A DNA stretch of 64,000 bases from Bacteroides sp. GM023 (GTDB lineage Bacteria; Bacteroidota; Bacteroidia; Bacteroidales; Bacteroidaceae): the NCBI RefSeq assembly GCF_014750685.1, contig NZ_JAAXGE010000001.1, forward strand, positions 1 through 64,000. Direction: 5' to 3'. This document shows positions 54,359-62,438 of this stretch, one piece after another. A program made the translations under genes and the position numbers. The notes under the pieces were generated by a model. The model did not search any database and had not been told where the DNA came from. It saw only the letters and a program-made list of their open reading frames with translations. The stretch's first letter is position 1. Each line of letters opens with the position of its first letter.

Positions 54359-55313
54359 GTCTTATTCTTTTTTGAGTGAAGAAATACCAGGCTGCAATGA
54401 ATGCGATTCCAATAATGAATAACGTGATAGACTTAATAAGTAAGCTTATATTCAAATCATAGTAGTATTTGGAAACAGCATAGATAAAGAGAAGGAGTGA
54501 GGCTGCACACTCTGCTTTATAGCCATAATGGAAACATATCAGAATCAGTAATAAGCTACCGGACAAATAAGGGGCAAATGCAGTGGGCAGACAGATGACG
54601 ATACAAAGAATATAGATGCCGACCTGATGTACCGGGTTATCCACTTGCATAACTTTCATAATCCGTTGAACCATGATAAGAAGTCCTATCCATATAGATA
54701 CAGACAGAATGCAGGATACAATCCAATAATTCATATCCTGTGTCAGATAATTGATTGACAGTCCACTCATTAAAACAAGACAAGAAACGAATAGCCCGTA
54801 GTGGAATGGCATGTATTTGGAAAAATTATTTCCTAGTCGGGCAAGCAGTTTCTCTTCAAAAAGATTGGTGAACAGGAATGCTGCCATAACAGGAATTACT
54901 GCAATCTGCAGAGCATAGGAAGAAGAAAAAATACGAGTTATTTCTCCAAAGAAGGATATAATAAACGCAATCACTGAAAGAAAGGGCAGGATGAAACCTT
55001 TCGACAGCCTGAAGGTGAGCATACTGATTCCTATAAGTACAATGAAAAGTATATTCATGGAATCACTAATCCCAAAGCCAACCAATACGCATCCTGCAAT
55101 ATATAAAGTGATATTCATAGCATCCAGGAAAGACCGGATGACAAGACGGCTGATTGTTAATGTGGCAATAATTAATAAACTTCCAACTAGCAGGCATGAA
55201 ATTTCGGAACTTAGGATTCGGGCAAGTGCAAGAAATCCGAGAAAGAAGATAGCAGTCAGTATTCCACCGATGATGGATACAACTTGAATTGTAAGATTAT
55301 GCTTCTGTGCCAT
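54345..55313 (-). CDS. DUF4401-like polytopic membrane protein
   Basis: 322 residues, almost entirely hydrophobic, about ten membrane helices. It has no catalytic motif. The context (DUF2157-like gene upstream with 17-nt overlap, GDYXXLXY gene downstream) supports the DUF4401 assignment. Probable membrane complex of unknown role. Confidence 0.75.
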   Translation of the reverse strand: MAQKHNLTIQVVSIIGGILTAIFFLGFLALARILSSEISCLLVGSLLIIATLTISRLVIRSFLDAMNITLYIAGCVLVGFGISDSMNILFIVLIGISMLTFRLSKGFILPFLSVIAFIISFFGEITRIFSSSYALQIAVIPVMAAFLFTNLFEEKLLARLGNNFSKYMPFHYGLFVSCLVLMSGLSINYLTQDMNYWIVSCILSVSIWIGLLIMVQRIMKVMQVDNPVHQVGIYILCIVICLPTAFAPYLSGSLLLILICFHYGYKAECAASLLLFIYAVSKYYYDLNISLLIKSITLFIIGIAFIAAWYFFTQKRIRHEKI

Positions 55314-56253
55314 ACCACTTCTTTTTTAGTTGAAGAATAATGTAGATAAGTAAGGTCGTTCCGGTGATAACCATAATTCCTGAAAAGAAGAATAGATTGA
55401 CATCTCTCAAATCGCTATGGCATATGAATGCAGTCAATAGAATCATCAATGTCGCAAAAGGAATAACAGCCAGATAAAACAGATTCTTTTCTTTCCATCC
55501 AAACCATAGCCCTGCGGAGAATATAAGAATAGTGCTTATGAGTGAAACGATGATAGCTTTTTCTTCGCAGATGGTTGCTATTGTAAGCGAGCTGGCATCT
55601 GAAATCGCCAGCATCGTAAGAAAACTCGTGTGCACAATGGTAGCCAATGAAAGAAGGCTGACAAACCAGCGGTTCTGTTTATTCAGGCTTCCTTTTATAC
55701 TCATCCATTCTGTGATGACAGTTGCCAAAGCACATATCCAAGTCACTGCATTGGCAAGCAAAGTCATTTCCCATGAGTCAGGATTAGCTATTTGTATATT
55801 ATACAGCCATATCGTCGTACAAAGTAACCCGATAAAAGTCAGCCATAACGGAGCAAAACGAATGGCAACCGCCCAAAGGATAGTAAAGAGTGTCCAGCCC
55901 AGGAAAAGATCATAAGCATCAGCCCCCGTCTGATAAATTTGTCCGAAGACAGCAAAGAGCGTACCTATCAGGAAAGTCGCTCCTGTAAGAAGAATCTGTT
56001 TGACAAGCCTGTTCCATCGGGTGAATACGGCAAGCAAGACAGAAGATATTAATAATACTTCTACAATTCCCAGTTTTGCAAATTTAGGCAGGTCGTTCCA
56101 GTTATAGGCAAAGAAAAAAATGATACCTGATACAGTAAAACCAATGCCCACTGCTAATAGGAAAATGGATAGAAACCGGTTCCATTCCTTTTTGTTTGCG
56201 TACAAAGCTTGTCGTGACAAGGGTGAAGAGTCAGCCTTTTCCATATGTTTCAA
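55297..56253 (-). CDS. DUF2157-like polytopic membrane protein
   Basis: 318 residues with a short soluble head (SPLSRQALYANKKEWNRFLS) and about eight to ten helices. The FAVFGQIYQTGADAYDLFLGW stretch is characteristic of DUF2157. First gene of a three-gene overlapping operon. Confidence 0.8.
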   Translation of the reverse strand: MKHMEKADSSPLSRQALYANKKEWNRFLSIFLLAVGIGFTVSGIIFFFAYNWNDLPKFAKLGIVEVLLISSVLLAVFTRWNRLVKQILLTGATFLIGTLFAVFGQIYQTGADAYDLFLGWTLFTILWAVAIRFAPLWLTFIGLLCTTIWLYNIQIANPDSWEMTLLANAVTWICALATVITEWMSIKGSLNKQNRWFVSLLSLATIVHTSFLTMLAISDASSLTIATICEEKAIIVSLISTILIFSAGLWFGWKEKNLFYLAVIPFATLMILLTAFICHSDLRDVNLFFFSGIMVITGTTLLIYIILQLKKKWYGTEA

Positions 56254-56310
56254 CTTTTAGATGATTACAAACATAAGAAAATAAAATGATAATCACCCTT
56301 GTCACTCAAC

Positions 56311-58050
56311 TTAAAATACTTCCCGTATATGCTTATAATTCGAATTGATAGTATCAATTACCTCTTGTGAACGTCCGTTGATTAACAACTTATACATGGA
56401 TTGGGCAAAACCTACCATCTGTCCCAATTCAATTTTAGGCGGCATGGCAAGCGCATTCGGGTCAGTCATGATATTCACGAGCACAGGGCCATCCAGTTCG
56501 AAAGCATTGAATAGAGTCGTTAATACTTCTTCCGGGTTGCTGACATTGAATCCTGTCATTCCCATTGCTTCGGCTACCTGGGCAAAATCAGGATTCAGCA
56601 TATTTGTTTGCCAGTCCGGTAGCCCGTCCACTTCCATTTCCAGTTTCACCATTCCCAGTGAACGGTTATTGAATACAATAATCTTAATCGGCAATTTATA
56701 TTGAACAACCGTCTCCAAATCTCCCAAAGTCATCGACAGTCCGCCGTCTCCACAAAGCGCAACTACCTGACGGTCGGGGCAAGCCAAAGCCGCGCCAATA
56801 GCTTGCGGTAACGCATTAGCCATAGAACCGTGATTGAAAGAACCCAGCATATGGCGCATTCCTGTTGCTTGCAGATAACGTGCTCCCCATACGCAAGTCA
56901 TCCCCGTATCTACTGTGAATACAGCATCATCCGAAGCCAGCTTGTCAATCTCGGACATTACATATTCAGGATGAATCTTATTCACCTCCCCTTTATCTTC
57001 CGTATAGGCAGCGAGGTCTTTCTTCACCCCCTCATACCTTTTGAGCTGCTTCACCAGGAATGTATCATCCGTTTTCGGATTCAGCATACGGAGTAAAGCC
57101 TGAATACTCAGCTTTACATCTCCGCAAAGCCCGATATCCACTTTGGCACGCCGACCCAAACGTTCGGGTTTTATATCAATCTGAGCTATCTTAATGTCAT
57201 CCGGCAAGAAAGCAGAATAAGGAAAATCCGTTCCAAGCATAAGAAGCACTTCCGCTTCGTGCATGCTGTAATATCCCGAAGGCATTCCCAAAAGTCCGGT
57301 CATACCCACTTCATACGGATTCTCGTATTGCACTTCCATCTTCCCCTTGAAAGTATAAACCACTGGCGCATTTAGTTTCTCTGAAAGTGCAATTACTTCC
57401 TCATGAGCTCCCCGGCAGCCGATACCGCAGAAAAGAGTGATACGTTTATGCTTGTTTAATAAATCAGCCAGTTGCGCCAAATCCTCTTCCGCCGGACAAA
57501 CTTCCGGCACGGCAGGATAGTTACGAACCGACGAATCGACAGAAACGGCAGAAGCCTTTGCCAAATCTCCCGGCAACCCGATAACCGATACCCCTTTGCG
57601 AGTGATAGCCGTCTGAATAGCCGATTGAAGCATGCGGGGAAATTGCGTGGGCGTGGTAGCTACCTCATTATAATAACTACAATCATTAAATAGTTTAATG
57701 GTATTCGTCTCCTGAAAATATTCAGTACCGAACTCCCCGGTGGGAATAGTGGAAGCAATGGCAATAACCGGTGCACCCGAACGGTGCGCGTCATACAAAC
57801 CGTTGATAAGATGAACATGCCCCGGCCCGCTACTTCCGGCACAGCATCCCGGACGACCGGTCAGTTGTGCTTCCGCTGCCGCAGCATATGCTCCGGTTTC
57901 TTCGTGGCGGACATGTATCCATTTTATTTTATCGTTCTTTCTGACAGCTTCGTTTACTTCATTCAGACTGTCTCCCGTCACTGCATAAATGCGTTCTACC
58001 CCGGATTGCACCAGGGTATCTATGAGTTGTTCTGCTACTTTTCTTGCCAT
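56311..58050 (-). CDS. Thiamine-dependent pyruvate oxidase/dehydrogenase (PoxB-like)
   Basis: 579 residues from ATG 58050 (MARKVAEQLIDTLVQSG); the longer reading to 58197 adds an implausible Cys-rich head. ThDP-enzyme layout: N-terminal pyrimidine domain (VTGDSLNEVNEA, HVRHEETGAYAAAAEAQLTG), central FAD/DHS-like domain and C-terminal ThDP domain (GDGGLSMTLGDLETVV, then NNRSLG). GPGHVHLINGLYDAH and YFQETN closely follow PoxB. It probably converts pyruvate to acetate and CO2, passing electrons to quinone, but a different acceptor is possible in an anaerobe. Followed by the DUF2157 operon on the same strand. Confidence 0.85.
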   Translation of the reverse strand: MARKVAEQLIDTLVQSGVERIYAVTGDSLNEVNEAVRKNDKIKWIHVRHEETGAYAAAAEAQLTGRPGCCAGSSGPGHVHLINGLYDAHRSGAPVIAIASTIPTGEFGTEYFQETNTIKLFNDCSYYNEVATTPTQFPRMLQSAIQTAITRKGVSVIGLPGDLAKASAVSVDSSVRNYPAVPEVCPAEEDLAQLADLLNKHKRITLFCGIGCRGAHEEVIALSEKLNAPVVYTFKGKMEVQYENPYEVGMTGLLGMPSGYYSMHEAEVLLMLGTDFPYSAFLPDDIKIAQIDIKPERLGRRAKVDIGLCGDVKLSIQALLRMLNPKTDDTFLVKQLKRYEGVKKDLAAYTEDKGEVNKIHPEYVMSEIDKLASDDAVFTVDTGMTCVWGARYLQATGMRHMLGSFNHGSMANALPQAIGAALACPDRQVVALCGDGGLSMTLGDLETVVQYKLPIKIIVFNNRSLGMVKLEMEVDGLPDWQTNMLNPDFAQVAEAMGMTGFNVSNPEEVLTTLFNAFELDGPVLVNIMTDPNALAMPPKIELGQMVGFAQSMYKLLINGRSQEVIDTINSNYKHIREVF

Positions 58051-58285
58051 ATCTGTAATAGGTTTAGGATTGATTTTTAAGTAATAACAGCTATCTGCAA
58101 AGAAAAGTTCTAATTTAACATATGCTAATAACTGCTTTGTGTCGGAACACATCGCTGTTTTTGTGTTAAAAAGAATTTTGTAACAACTTTTTAGCAAAGC
58201 GGTATAAATAAATGCAATATCCTTTTGTTATCTTTATAGGCGAAATCTTAACCTAATGTTTTAAACCTCTTAATAACTGTAGAAA

Positions 58286-58504
58286 ATGAATAGAAGTGAA
58301 ATCGGCGTGAATGCCGGTAAAGTTTGGCAACTGCTTAGCAATAATGAGAAGTGGGGCTACGGACTTCTGAAAAGAAAATCCGGGCTGAAGGACAAAGAGT
58401 TGGGCGCCGCTTTAGGATGGTTGTCAAGAGAGAATAAGATAGAGTTCGACCAGTGTGATGAAGAACTTTACGTATATCTCTGTGTGAATGTTTACATTGG
58501 CTAA
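58286..58504 (+). CDS. Small winged-helix protein (DUF2582-like)
   Basis: 72 residues. NAGKVWQLLSNNEKWGYGLLKRKSGL, LGAALGWLSRENKIEF and a closing beta hairpin make one winged-helix domain. Such proteins are common in Bacteroides and poorly studied. Single gene with its own terminator. Confidence 0.8.
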   Translation: MNRSEIGVNAGKVWQLLSNNEKWGYGLLKRKSGLKDKELGAALGWLSRENKIEFDQCDEELYVYLCVNVYIG

Positions 58505-58531
58505 AGGAGTTTAGTACCTTAACAAGAACAA

Positions 58532-58579
58532 AAAAATCCCCGAAGTAACGACAGGATGGTCAATGCTTCGGGGATTTTT
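58532..58579. terminator. Bidirectional terminator
   Basis: AAAAATCCCCGAAG (58532-58545) pairs perfectly with CTTCGGGGATTTTT (58566-58579) between convergent genes. Confidence 0.85.
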
Positions 58580-58583
58580 GTTT

Positions 58584-59006
58584 TTATTCCTTTTCTTTTT
58601 TATGGATGTTCATTTCAATGAGGAAAGCGCTTAAAAGACCTATACCGCCAAAGAAAAGTACGCATGCGCCATAAACGAGACTGGCTTGCTGTGATACATT
58701 CCATGCGGCATCTCTACCGGTAGAGTAATTAGGAAAAGCTGCACAACAAATGAAAAAAGCGATTAGAAGTCCTAAACCTATGCCAATCATCAGGAAACCG
58801 GCTTTCAGACTACTGAAGGTGAACCGTGAACGGGAATAGTTGACATTGAAAGATAATTTGCTGCTAATATCCCCCATGCTAAGCTTATCGCCTAGTTTCT
58901 CAATCATGATTATCCGTTCTTTTTTGCATACAAAGAGTTCGAATAATTTGTAAATACCCAATGTGATAATACCTACCACTAAAGGAACCAAGATAAAATC
59001 CATCAT
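58584..59006 (-). CDS. Three-helix membrane protein (DUF6249-like)
   Basis: 140 residues: an N-terminal helix (FILVPLVVGIITLGIYKLFEL), a basic/acidic linker and two further helices (GFLMIGIGLGLLIAFFICC and SLVYGACVLFFGGIGLLSAF). It resembles small membrane proteins next to ECF sigma genes in Bacteroides. Divergent from the sigma factor; function unknown. Confidence 0.65.
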   Translation of the reverse strand: MMDFILVPLVVGIITLGIYKLFELFVCKKERIIMIEKLGDKLSMGDISSKLSFNVNYSRSRFTFSSLKAGFLMIGIGLGLLIAFFICCAAFPNYSTGRDAAWNVSQQASLVYGACVLFFGGIGLLSAFLIEMNIHKKEKE

Positions 59007-59160
59007 AATTATACTATTTTTAAGTGATTATTTTCGTTCTTTGTACCGTTTGACGCAGACAGCAGAAAAAGGTTACACATCACGGCTGGTTATTTTTCAA
59101 TTCTATTTTTTTATTCTGAAACTGTAACCTTTTATAATACATAGCGTCTAATTGGTCAAG

Positions 59161-59709
59161 ATGGAACAGAAAGACGAGATATACTATATAACACGAATAC
59201 TGGATGGGGAAACAGAATATTTTTCTGTGTTGCTTGACCGTTACAGCCGTCCTTTATATTCGTTGATAGTACAAATCGTCGGTTGTCCGGAAGATGCGGA
59301 AGAGTTGTTACAAGATGTTTTTCTGAAGGCTTTTCGCAATTTGTCCGGTTATAAGGGTGAATGTCGTTTTTCTACCTGGCTCTACCGGATAGCCTATACT
59401 ACTGCTATCTCAGCGACTCGAAAGAAGAAACTGGAGTTTCTGTATATTGAGGAGAATACTATTAATAATGTACCTGATGAGAAAGCGGATGAAGTGATTT
59501 CTTCGGCAAGAGATGAAGAACAGATAGAATGTCTATGTAAAGCCATCGAGCAATTGACCGGAGAAGAAAAGGCATTGATTACTTTATTCTATTATGAAGG
59601 GAAATCAATGGAAGAGATAGGTGAGGTGTTGAAGATAACGATAAGCAATGTGAAAATCAGACTGCACCGTACCCGCAAGAAAATATATGTATTAATGAAT
59701 GGTAAATGA
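59161..59709 (+). CDS. ECF-type RNA polymerase sigma factor
   Basis: 182 residues from ATG 59161 (MEQKDEIYYI); a TTG at 59152 is less likely. Sigma region 2 is YSLIVQIVGCPEDAEELLQDVFLKAFRNL with FSTWLYRIAYTTA. Region 4 is EQLTGEEKALITLFYYEGKSMEEIGEVLKITISNVKIRLHRTRKK. It overlaps the next gene by 4 nt, whose product is likely its membrane partner. Regulon unknown. Confidence 0.92.
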   Translation: MEQKDEIYYITRILDGETEYFSVLLDRYSRPLYSLIVQIVGCPEDAEELLQDVFLKAFRNLSGYKGECRFSTWLYRIAYTTAISATRKKKLEFLYIEENTINNVPDEKADEVISSARDEEQIECLCKAIEQLTGEEKALITLFYYEGKSMEEIGEVLKITISNVKIRLHRTRKKIYVLMNGK

Positions 59710-60095
59710 TAGAAGAGGAGATGGAAACGGAGAAGAAAATAGAAGATAATATGCGAAGTGCATTGAAACAGGCACTTGAACGGCGGCAAATGGAACGTTT
59801 GTCTTCCAATTTCTCCTATCGGATGATGGGACATATCCGGCTGGAAGCAGAGAAACAGCGAAAAAGAAAAGCGAAAATCAGTTGGGTGGCCCTGCTGACA
59901 TCTGTCTTTGCATTGCTGGGACTCGGCATTTACTTTTTGTTCTTTTATGTGGATATTAACTTTGCCGATTACTTGCCACAGACAGATGTCCGGTCGGAAG
60001 CTCCTTTGTTGAAGTTTTATATCTATATAGCTTTGTTGGTCTTAATTTTACTGGGGGTAGATTATTGGTTGCGTAAGAAGTATATTTGGAAATAA
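59706..60095 (+). CDS. Membrane partner of the ECF sigma factor
   Basis: 129 residues. The first 55 are highly charged and helical (RSALKQALERRQMERLSS, SYRMMGHIRLEAEKQRK), as in the sigma-binding part of anti-sigma factors. Two membrane helices follow (WVALLTSVFALLGLGIYFLF and FYIYIALLVLILLGVDYWL). The 4-nt overlap with the sigma gene and this topology suggest an anti-sigma role, but no zinc-binding HxxxCxxC motif is present. Confidence 0.7.
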   Translation: MIEEEMETEKKIEDNMRSALKQALERRQMERLSSNFSYRMMGHIRLEAEKQRKRKAKISWVALLTSVFALLGLGIYFLFFYVDINFADYLPQTDVRSEAPLLKFYIYIALLVLILLGVDYWLRKKYIWK

Positions 60096-60135
60096 ATCTG
60101 TTACTTTGCAATTCAATTTAAAATGCAAGGAAACA

Positions 60136-61149
60136 ATGAGAAGTTTTGCCTCTGATAATAATTCCGGTGTGCATCCGTTGGTGATGGAAGCGTTGAACCG
60201 GGCGAATATAGACCATGCACTAGGCTATGGCGATGATAAATGGACAGAAGAAGCAGTAGCTAAGATAAAGGAAACCTTTACGCCGAACTGTGTCCCCTTA
60301 TTTGTATTCAACGGTACAGGCAGCAATGTCGTGGCATTACAATTAATGACACGTCCGTATCATTCTATCTTTTGTGCGGAAACAGCTCATATCTATGTAG
60401 ATGAGTGTGGCTCTCCCGTAAAAATGACCGGCTGTCAGATTCGCCCGATTGTTACCCCGGACGGCAAACTCACCCCGGAACTGATGCAACCTTACCTTCA
60501 TGGCTTTGGCGACCAGCATCATTCACAGCCCAGGGCGCTTTATATTTCCCAATGTACCGAACTTGGCACGATTTATACTCCCGAAGAACTGAAACGCCTG
60601 ACCGACTTTGCCCATCTGAACGGTATGTACGTCCATATGGACGGAGCAAGAATCGCCAACGCCTGTGCTGCCCTGAATCTCTCTCTCAAAGAACTGACCG
60701 TAGATTGCGGAGTGGATATTCTGAGTTTCGGCGGTACAAAGAACGGATTAATGATGGGAGAGTGCGTTATCATATTCAATAAAGACTTGCAATCGGAAGC
60801 ACGGTTCATTCGTAAGCAGTCTGCCCAGTTGGCTTCGAAGATGCGTTACCTTTCCTGCCAGTTTACAGCTTATCTGACAAACGACCTTTGGCTGAAAAAT
60901 GCGAAGCATGCCAATGCGATGGCAGCCAAACTTTACAATGAGTTGAAGAAATTCCCGGAAGTAACCTTTACTCAAAAGGCGGAAAGCAACCAGCTATTCC
61001 TGACCATGCCCCGCCCGGAAATCGACCGGATGCTGGAATCTTATTTCTTTTATTTTTGGAATGAAGATAATAATGAAATCCGCCTGGTAACTTCTTTTGA
61101 TACCACAGAACACGATGTTGACGAGTTTATTCGACTTTTTAAACGTTAA
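60136..61149 (+). CDS. Low-specificity L-threonine aldolase
   Basis: About 337 residues from ATG 60136 (MRSFASDNNSGVHP). PLP enzyme cleaving L-threonine or allo-threonine to glycine and acetaldehyde. FNGTGSNVVALQL, HMDGARIANACAAL and SFGGTKNGLMMGE are present; the Lys of GGTKNG is the PLP anchor. The TTG-started reading from 60106 begins too close to the preceding gene. Confidence 0.9.
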   Translation: MRSFASDNNSGVHPLVMEALNRANIDHALGYGDDKWTEEAVAKIKETFTPNCVPLFVFNGTGSNVVALQLMTRPYHSIFCAETAHIYVDECGSPVKMTGCQIRPIVTPDGKLTPELMQPYLHGFGDQHHSQPRALYISQCTELGTIYTPEELKRLTDFAHLNGMYVHMDGARIANACAALNLSLKELTVDCGVDILSFGGTKNGLMMGECVIIFNKDLQSEARFIRKQSAQLASKMRYLSCQFTAYLTNDLWLKNAKHANAMAAKLYNELKKFPEVTFTQKAESNQLFLTMPRPEIDRMLESYFFYFWNEDNNEIRLVTSFDTTEHDVDEFIRLFKR

Positions 61150-61244
61150 AAAGGAAAAAAGGGTCAACAAAAGCTCCTGAAACTCTGTTGTAATAAGAAG
61201 TTTGAAACTAACTTTGTCCCAAAAGTTTTCTACTTCTTATTACA

Positions 61245-62438
61245 ATGAATACTAGACAGAACAGGCTAATATTATTCGCGCTATTGTTACTAACACAAAC
61301 CTCACTTGGCGCGCAGATGCATTCTACCGAAATTGAACTGCCTGGAGATTCTGTATCAGTAATTGCCGAAGATACTGTTGCGGTAAAGCGCAGCTTCTTC
61401 AAGAAGTTTCTCGATTACTTCAATGATGCCAATAAGGAAAAAAAGAATAAAAAGTTTGATTTCAGCGTGATAGGCGGTCCTCATTATTCCAGCGATACTA
61501 AATTCGGACTTGGACTGGTGGCGGCGGGTTTATACCGCACCGATTATAATGATACGATTCTTCCCCCTTCCAATGTATCCCTCTATGGAGATGTCTCTAC
61601 GGTTGGCTTCTATTTATTGGGAGTTCGTGGAAATCATCTGTTTCCACAAGATAAATACCGTTTGAACTATAACCTTTATTTTTATTCTTTCCCCAGCCTT
61701 TATTGGGGCAGAGGATATGATAATGGAGCAAACTCTGATAACGAAAGCGATTATAAACGCTTTCAGGCACAAGTGAAAGTAGACTTCATGTTCCGTATGG
61801 CGAAGAATTTCTATATCGGCCCGATGGCTGTATTCGACTACATCGACGGACGGGACTTTGAAAAACCGGAACTATGGGAAGGAATGGCAGCACGGACTAC
61901 TAACACAAGTCTCGGACTTTCCCTTCTCTACGACTCACGTGACTTCCTGACAAATGCTTACCGGGGATATTATCTGCGACTGGACCAACGGTTTAGCCCA
62001 GCTTTCCTTGGCAATAAATATGCGTTCAGCAATACCGAATTGACTACCAGCTATTATCACACCGTATGGAAAGGCGGAGTGCTGGCAGGACAATTTCACA
62101 CATTGTTGACCTACGGAGATACCCCTTGGGGACTGATGGCAACCCTGGGAAACTCTTATTCGATGCGTGGATACTACGAAGGTCGTTATCGTGACAAGTG
62201 CGCGATGGATGCGCAAATAGAACTCCGGCAACACGTTTGGAAGCGGAATGGAGTAGCTGTATGGGCAGGGGCGGGAACAATCTTCCCGAAATTCTCCGAG
62301 TTTACCCCGAAGCATATTCTACCCAATTACGGTTTCGGTTACCGCTGGGAGTTTAAAAAGAGAGTAAATGTACGTTTGGACTTAGGTTTTGGTAAACACC
62401 AGACCGGATTTATCTTTAATATCAATGAAGCTTTTTAA
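61245..62438 (+). CDS. Omp85/BamA-type outer membrane barrel without POTRA
   Basis: 397 residues with a signal peptide (LILFALLLLTQTSLGAQ). The mature part alternates aromatic beta strands and contains the Omp85 lid-loop motif as MRGYYEGRYRD (near 307), the equivalent of VRGF/Y. Length leaves room for the barrel but no POTRA domains. It ends in an aromatic strand (FIFNINEAF). It may be a surface-antigen or patatin-less Omp85 variant with unknown cargo. Overlaps the next gene by 14 nt. Confidence 0.8.
   Translation: MNTRQNRLILFALLLLTQTSLGAQMHSTEIELPGDSVSVIAEDTVAVKRSFFKKFLDYFNDANKEKKNKKFDFSVIGGPHYSSDTKFGLGLVAAGLYRTDYNDTILPPSNVSLYGDVSTVGFYLLGVRGNHLFPQDKYRLNYNLYFYSFPSLYWGRGYDNGANSDNESDYKRFQAQVKVDFMFRMAKNFYIGPMAVFDYIDGRDFEKPELWEGMAARTTNTSLGLSLLYDSRDFLTNAYRGYYLRLDQRFSPAFLGNKYAFSNTELTTSYYHTVWKGGVLAGQFHTLLTYGDTPWGLMATLGNSYSMRGYYEGRYRDKCAMDAQIELRQHVWKRNGVAVWAGAGTIFPKFSEFTPKHILPNYGFGYRWEFKKRVNVRLDLGFGKHQTGFIFNINEAF

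Noticed and set aside
58051..58197. 49-residue N-terminal extension of the PoxB-like enzyme
   Set aside because: The extension is Cys/Lys-rich without similarity to the family; ATG 58050 begins at the usual position.
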